Part shown: positions 63,874 to 64,000 of the stretch, in pieces
Numbering within the stretch: the stretch's first letter is position 1
How the letters are laid out: each line of letters begins with the position of its first letter
Assembly: GCF_026283945.1 (NCBI RefSeq)
Contig: NZ_JAPDPC010000004.1
Coordinates: forward strand, 149,694-213,693
From: Dyella humicola
GTDB lineage: Bacteria > Pseudomonadota > Gammaproteobacteria > Xanthomonadales > Rhodanobacteraceae
DNA length: 64,000 nt
Direction: 5' to 3'
Notes under the pieces: model-generated
What the model was told of the DNA's origin: nothing
Seen by the model: only the letters and a program-made list of their open reading frames with translations
Databases searched by the model: none
Position numbers and translations under genes: made by a program

Positions 63874-64000
63874 ATGGCAAAGGGTAAATTCGAACGCACC
63901 AAGCCGCACGTCAACGTCGGCACGATTGGTCACGTGGACCACGGCAAGACGACGCTGACGGCCGCGCTGACGAAGGTTGGCGCCGAGCGTTTCGGTGGCG
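63874..64000 (+). CDS. tuf: Elongation factor Tu, N-terminal part (runs off window)
   Basis: The last 127 bases encode [20 protein letters not shown] followed by [12 protein letters not shown], the EF-Tu G1 P-loop (GHVDHGKT). EF-Tu delivers aminoacyl-tRNA to the ribosome. It lies behind tRNA-Tyr, tRNA-Gly and tRNA-Thr, the tufB context. The rest lies outside the window. Confidence 0.97.
   Translation, partial: MAKGKFERTKPHVNVGTIGHVDHGKTTLTAALTKVGAERFGG

Overview
The window is a GC-rich chromosomal segment that looks gammaproteobacterial, most likely Xanthomonadales and within that Rhodanobacteraceae (Dyella, Frateuria or Luteibacter type). Three things suggest this: the flhF-flhG-fliA-cheYZA-motCD order, the hemA/prfA versus lolB-ispE-tRNA-Gln-prs-rplY-pth-ychF neighbourhood, and the tRNA-Tyr/Gly/Thr-tuf run. 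The genus is an inference from gene content, not a measurement.

Bases 1-22.7 kb are a motility and chemotaxis island. It opens with the end of flhA, flhF, flhG, the flagellar sigma factor fliA, a first chemotaxis set (cheY, cheZ, a CheA with three tandem docking-like motifs), the stator pair motC/motD and a cheW. A convergent FliK-like/FlhB-C-like pair follows. A second signalling set then runs STAS, cheY, a second cheA, cheW, MCP, cheR, cheD, cheB, a second MCP-like protein and a second STAS protein. A GGDEF diguanylate cyclase lies convergently at the end. Four intergenic sites have the FliA (sigma-28) layout with exactly 11 bases between the boxes. They lie before the fliK-like pair, the STAS/cheY/cheA genes, cheW and the GGDEF gene, so the sigma factor encoded at 2.7 kb probably drives much of the island.

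Bases 22.8-36.6 kb hold housekeeping and accessory genes: a NUDIX hydrolase, two EamA exporters separated by a nested repeat, a membrane winged-helix/TPR regulator, an AraC regulator, a 5'-3' exonuclease, a nitroreductase, cytidine deaminase, and the proton-translocating transhydrogenase pntAA/pntAB/pntB. The transhydrogenase genes are interrupted by an opposing sigma/anti-sigma/DUF3106 cassette.

Bases 36.8-48.8 kb carry sufT, a YdcH-like protein, two PPK2 paralogues, an asparaginase-like protein, an AidB-like acyl-CoA dehydrogenase, wrbA, a YihY-family membrane protein, a TlpA-like thioredoxin, acylphosphatase and an OGT-like TPR glycosyltransferase. Bases 48.9-64 kb are core genome: prfA, hemA, a TPR lipoprotein, lolB, ispE (fused in frame to a GNAT domain), tRNA-Gln, prs, rplY, pth, ychF, a large TonB-dependent receptor, a thioesterase, three tRNAs and the start of tuf.

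The least ordinary items are: (1) a winged-helix/TPR gene at 26.5 kb whose TPR half and downstream junction duplicate the TPR-lolB junction at 53.2 kb, even to the overlapping stop/start; (2) the in-frame GNAT-IspE fusion; (3) CheA repeats resembling the CheZ and FliM CheY-docking peptides; (4) a G-[DE]-[VI]-E-L-F C-terminus shared by CheD and the second MCP; (5) two ~670-bp inverted-repeat elements in opposite orientation flanking 27 kb; (6) a small inverted-repeat element that has taken up a REP palindrome. No CRISPR array, complete insertion sequence, prophage or rRNA was seen.
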